Source of the DNA: Leptasterias polaris
Lineage: Eukaryota > Echinodermata > Asteroidea > Forcipulatida > Asteriidae
NCBI GenBank assembly: GCA_037783415.1
Contig: JAZGTN010000046.1
Location: 6,888,501-6,952,500, forward strand
Reading direction: 5' to 3'
Length of the DNA: 64,000 nucleotides
The notes under the pieces were generated by a model, which did not search any database, had not been told where the DNA came from, and worked only from the letters and a program-made list of their open reading frames with translations. Shown here piece by piece: positions 63,161 to 64,000 of this stretch. Each line of letters begins with the position of its first letter. The stretch's first letter is position 1. A program made the position numbers and the translations under genes.

Positions 63161-64000
63161 GTAAGTACAATCATTGTGTTGGCCTACACGTTACATTTGC
63201 CAATCGATTTTCTTGAAGATTTCACATGTCTGTTGGTGTTAAAATTTTAATTCATCTCATGACGATTAATTTTACCACAACAAGTTTGCGACATTTACTT
63301 CCAAGTTTGTGTTTGACGTTTATTCTGCTGTTTCCAAACATTTCCCAGACCATGCTCAGACCATAGAGCAAGGAACTGATATCATCTGGTCCCATACTAA
63401 GTTATAATTATTTTAATAGATACTGAGGTGATAAGATTGCGTACACATGGTTTTTCTATGATTGGAAATGAGGTGCTAGCAAGATTAAAAAAGAATAAAA
63501 ACACTTAAATTAAATTATTGCATGTATAAACTTGAATTAAAAAATTTATGATTACAATTGGTATGCTTAATATATATGACTGTCTTTCTAATGTACAAAG
63601 TTTTGTAAATTAAAGAAGAATGTTTTTTAATTGAATTGAATTAAGTAGTTGTATTGGCAATGTCATTGCAATTGTGTTATTCATAACAATTCAAATATCA
63701 ATGCTTATAGAAAGTTTTCTTACTAAGGATATGTACACAACATTGGTATGCCAGGTTAAAGGTTGAACAAATAAATGACACTGGACAGATTTGCACAGAG
63801 CTTAAACAACCTATAGAGATGACCATAGTGGACAACTTTTCCAGATGTATTTTTGCCTGAAATGCTATTTTTTCATTTACAAATGAGTAGGCCTACATTA
63901 GTTAGAAAAAAGAACATCATTACCATTGTCATGCAAAGGAAATCCAGAAAAACTTTTCAAAAAGTAAAAATATTCATTTTGGATTTAAATGAATAGATGG
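63161..64000. other. First intron of the histidine-start gene
   Basis: AT-rich, with no acceptor-plus-ORF combination that continues the frame before the window ends. No transposon is recognised. Confidence 0.5.

Overview
This window is animal nuclear DNA: AT-rich, with short exons bounded by GT/AG splice sites, long introns full of transposon debris, and no bacterial gene organisation. Frequent TACATGTA and AGGCCTA runs, a sea-star/sea-cucumber-like dispersed repeat near 16.3-16.6 kb, and non-LTR retrotransposons, one carrying a 2A-like motif of the kind described from sea urchin elements, point to a marine deuterostome. An echinoderm is most likely, but the species cannot be fixed from sequence alone.

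The left four fifths (340-51120, minus strand) are one gene, which I identify as CPLANE1 (JBTS17/C5orf42), a scaffold of the ciliogenesis and planar-polarity effector complex at the base of cilia. I traced 26 consecutive coding exons from the start codon (51120) to the left edge. Splice phases agree at every junction and the joined coding length is exactly 3004 codons; only the extreme C-terminus lies outside the window. Two very large exons (11774-13875 and 6805-8198) encode mostly disordered, low-complexity protein.

The roughly 13-kb intron between exons 8 and 9 (25360-38308) holds a second gene on the opposite strand. It is a 795-residue single-coding-exon immunoglobulin-superfamily receptor (29621-32008) with three Ig-like domains, one membrane segment and a 422-residue cytoplasmic tail with 16 tyrosines in SH2-docking contexts. 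The same intron holds a higher-order satellite and an APE-type LINE whose reverse-transcriptase core was removed by an in-frame deletion.

Other introns hold a decayed CR1/L2-like LINE (46.1-50.1 kb, minus) with a 2A-like ribosome-skipping motif, split by a piggyBac-type MITE at TTAA; a second piggyBac-type MITE (41245-41657); a hAT-like TIR element (8911-10454); a 1.07-kb TIR element (39791-40864); foldback MITEs; tRNA-derived SINEs; and several tandem arrays. A 5'-truncated LINE (51.3-52.35 kb) lies just upstream of the CPLANE1 start.

From 52.4 kb to the right edge are an orphan minus-strand terminal exon (53275-53721), a near full-length L1/Tx1-type LINE with 9-bp target duplications (56097-61626) inserted into a palindromic repeat, and at 63010 the first exon of a plus-strand gene for a secreted protein whose mature N-terminus is predicted to be histidine, as in copper histidine-brace proteins. 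All functional statements are from reading the sequence; no search was run.
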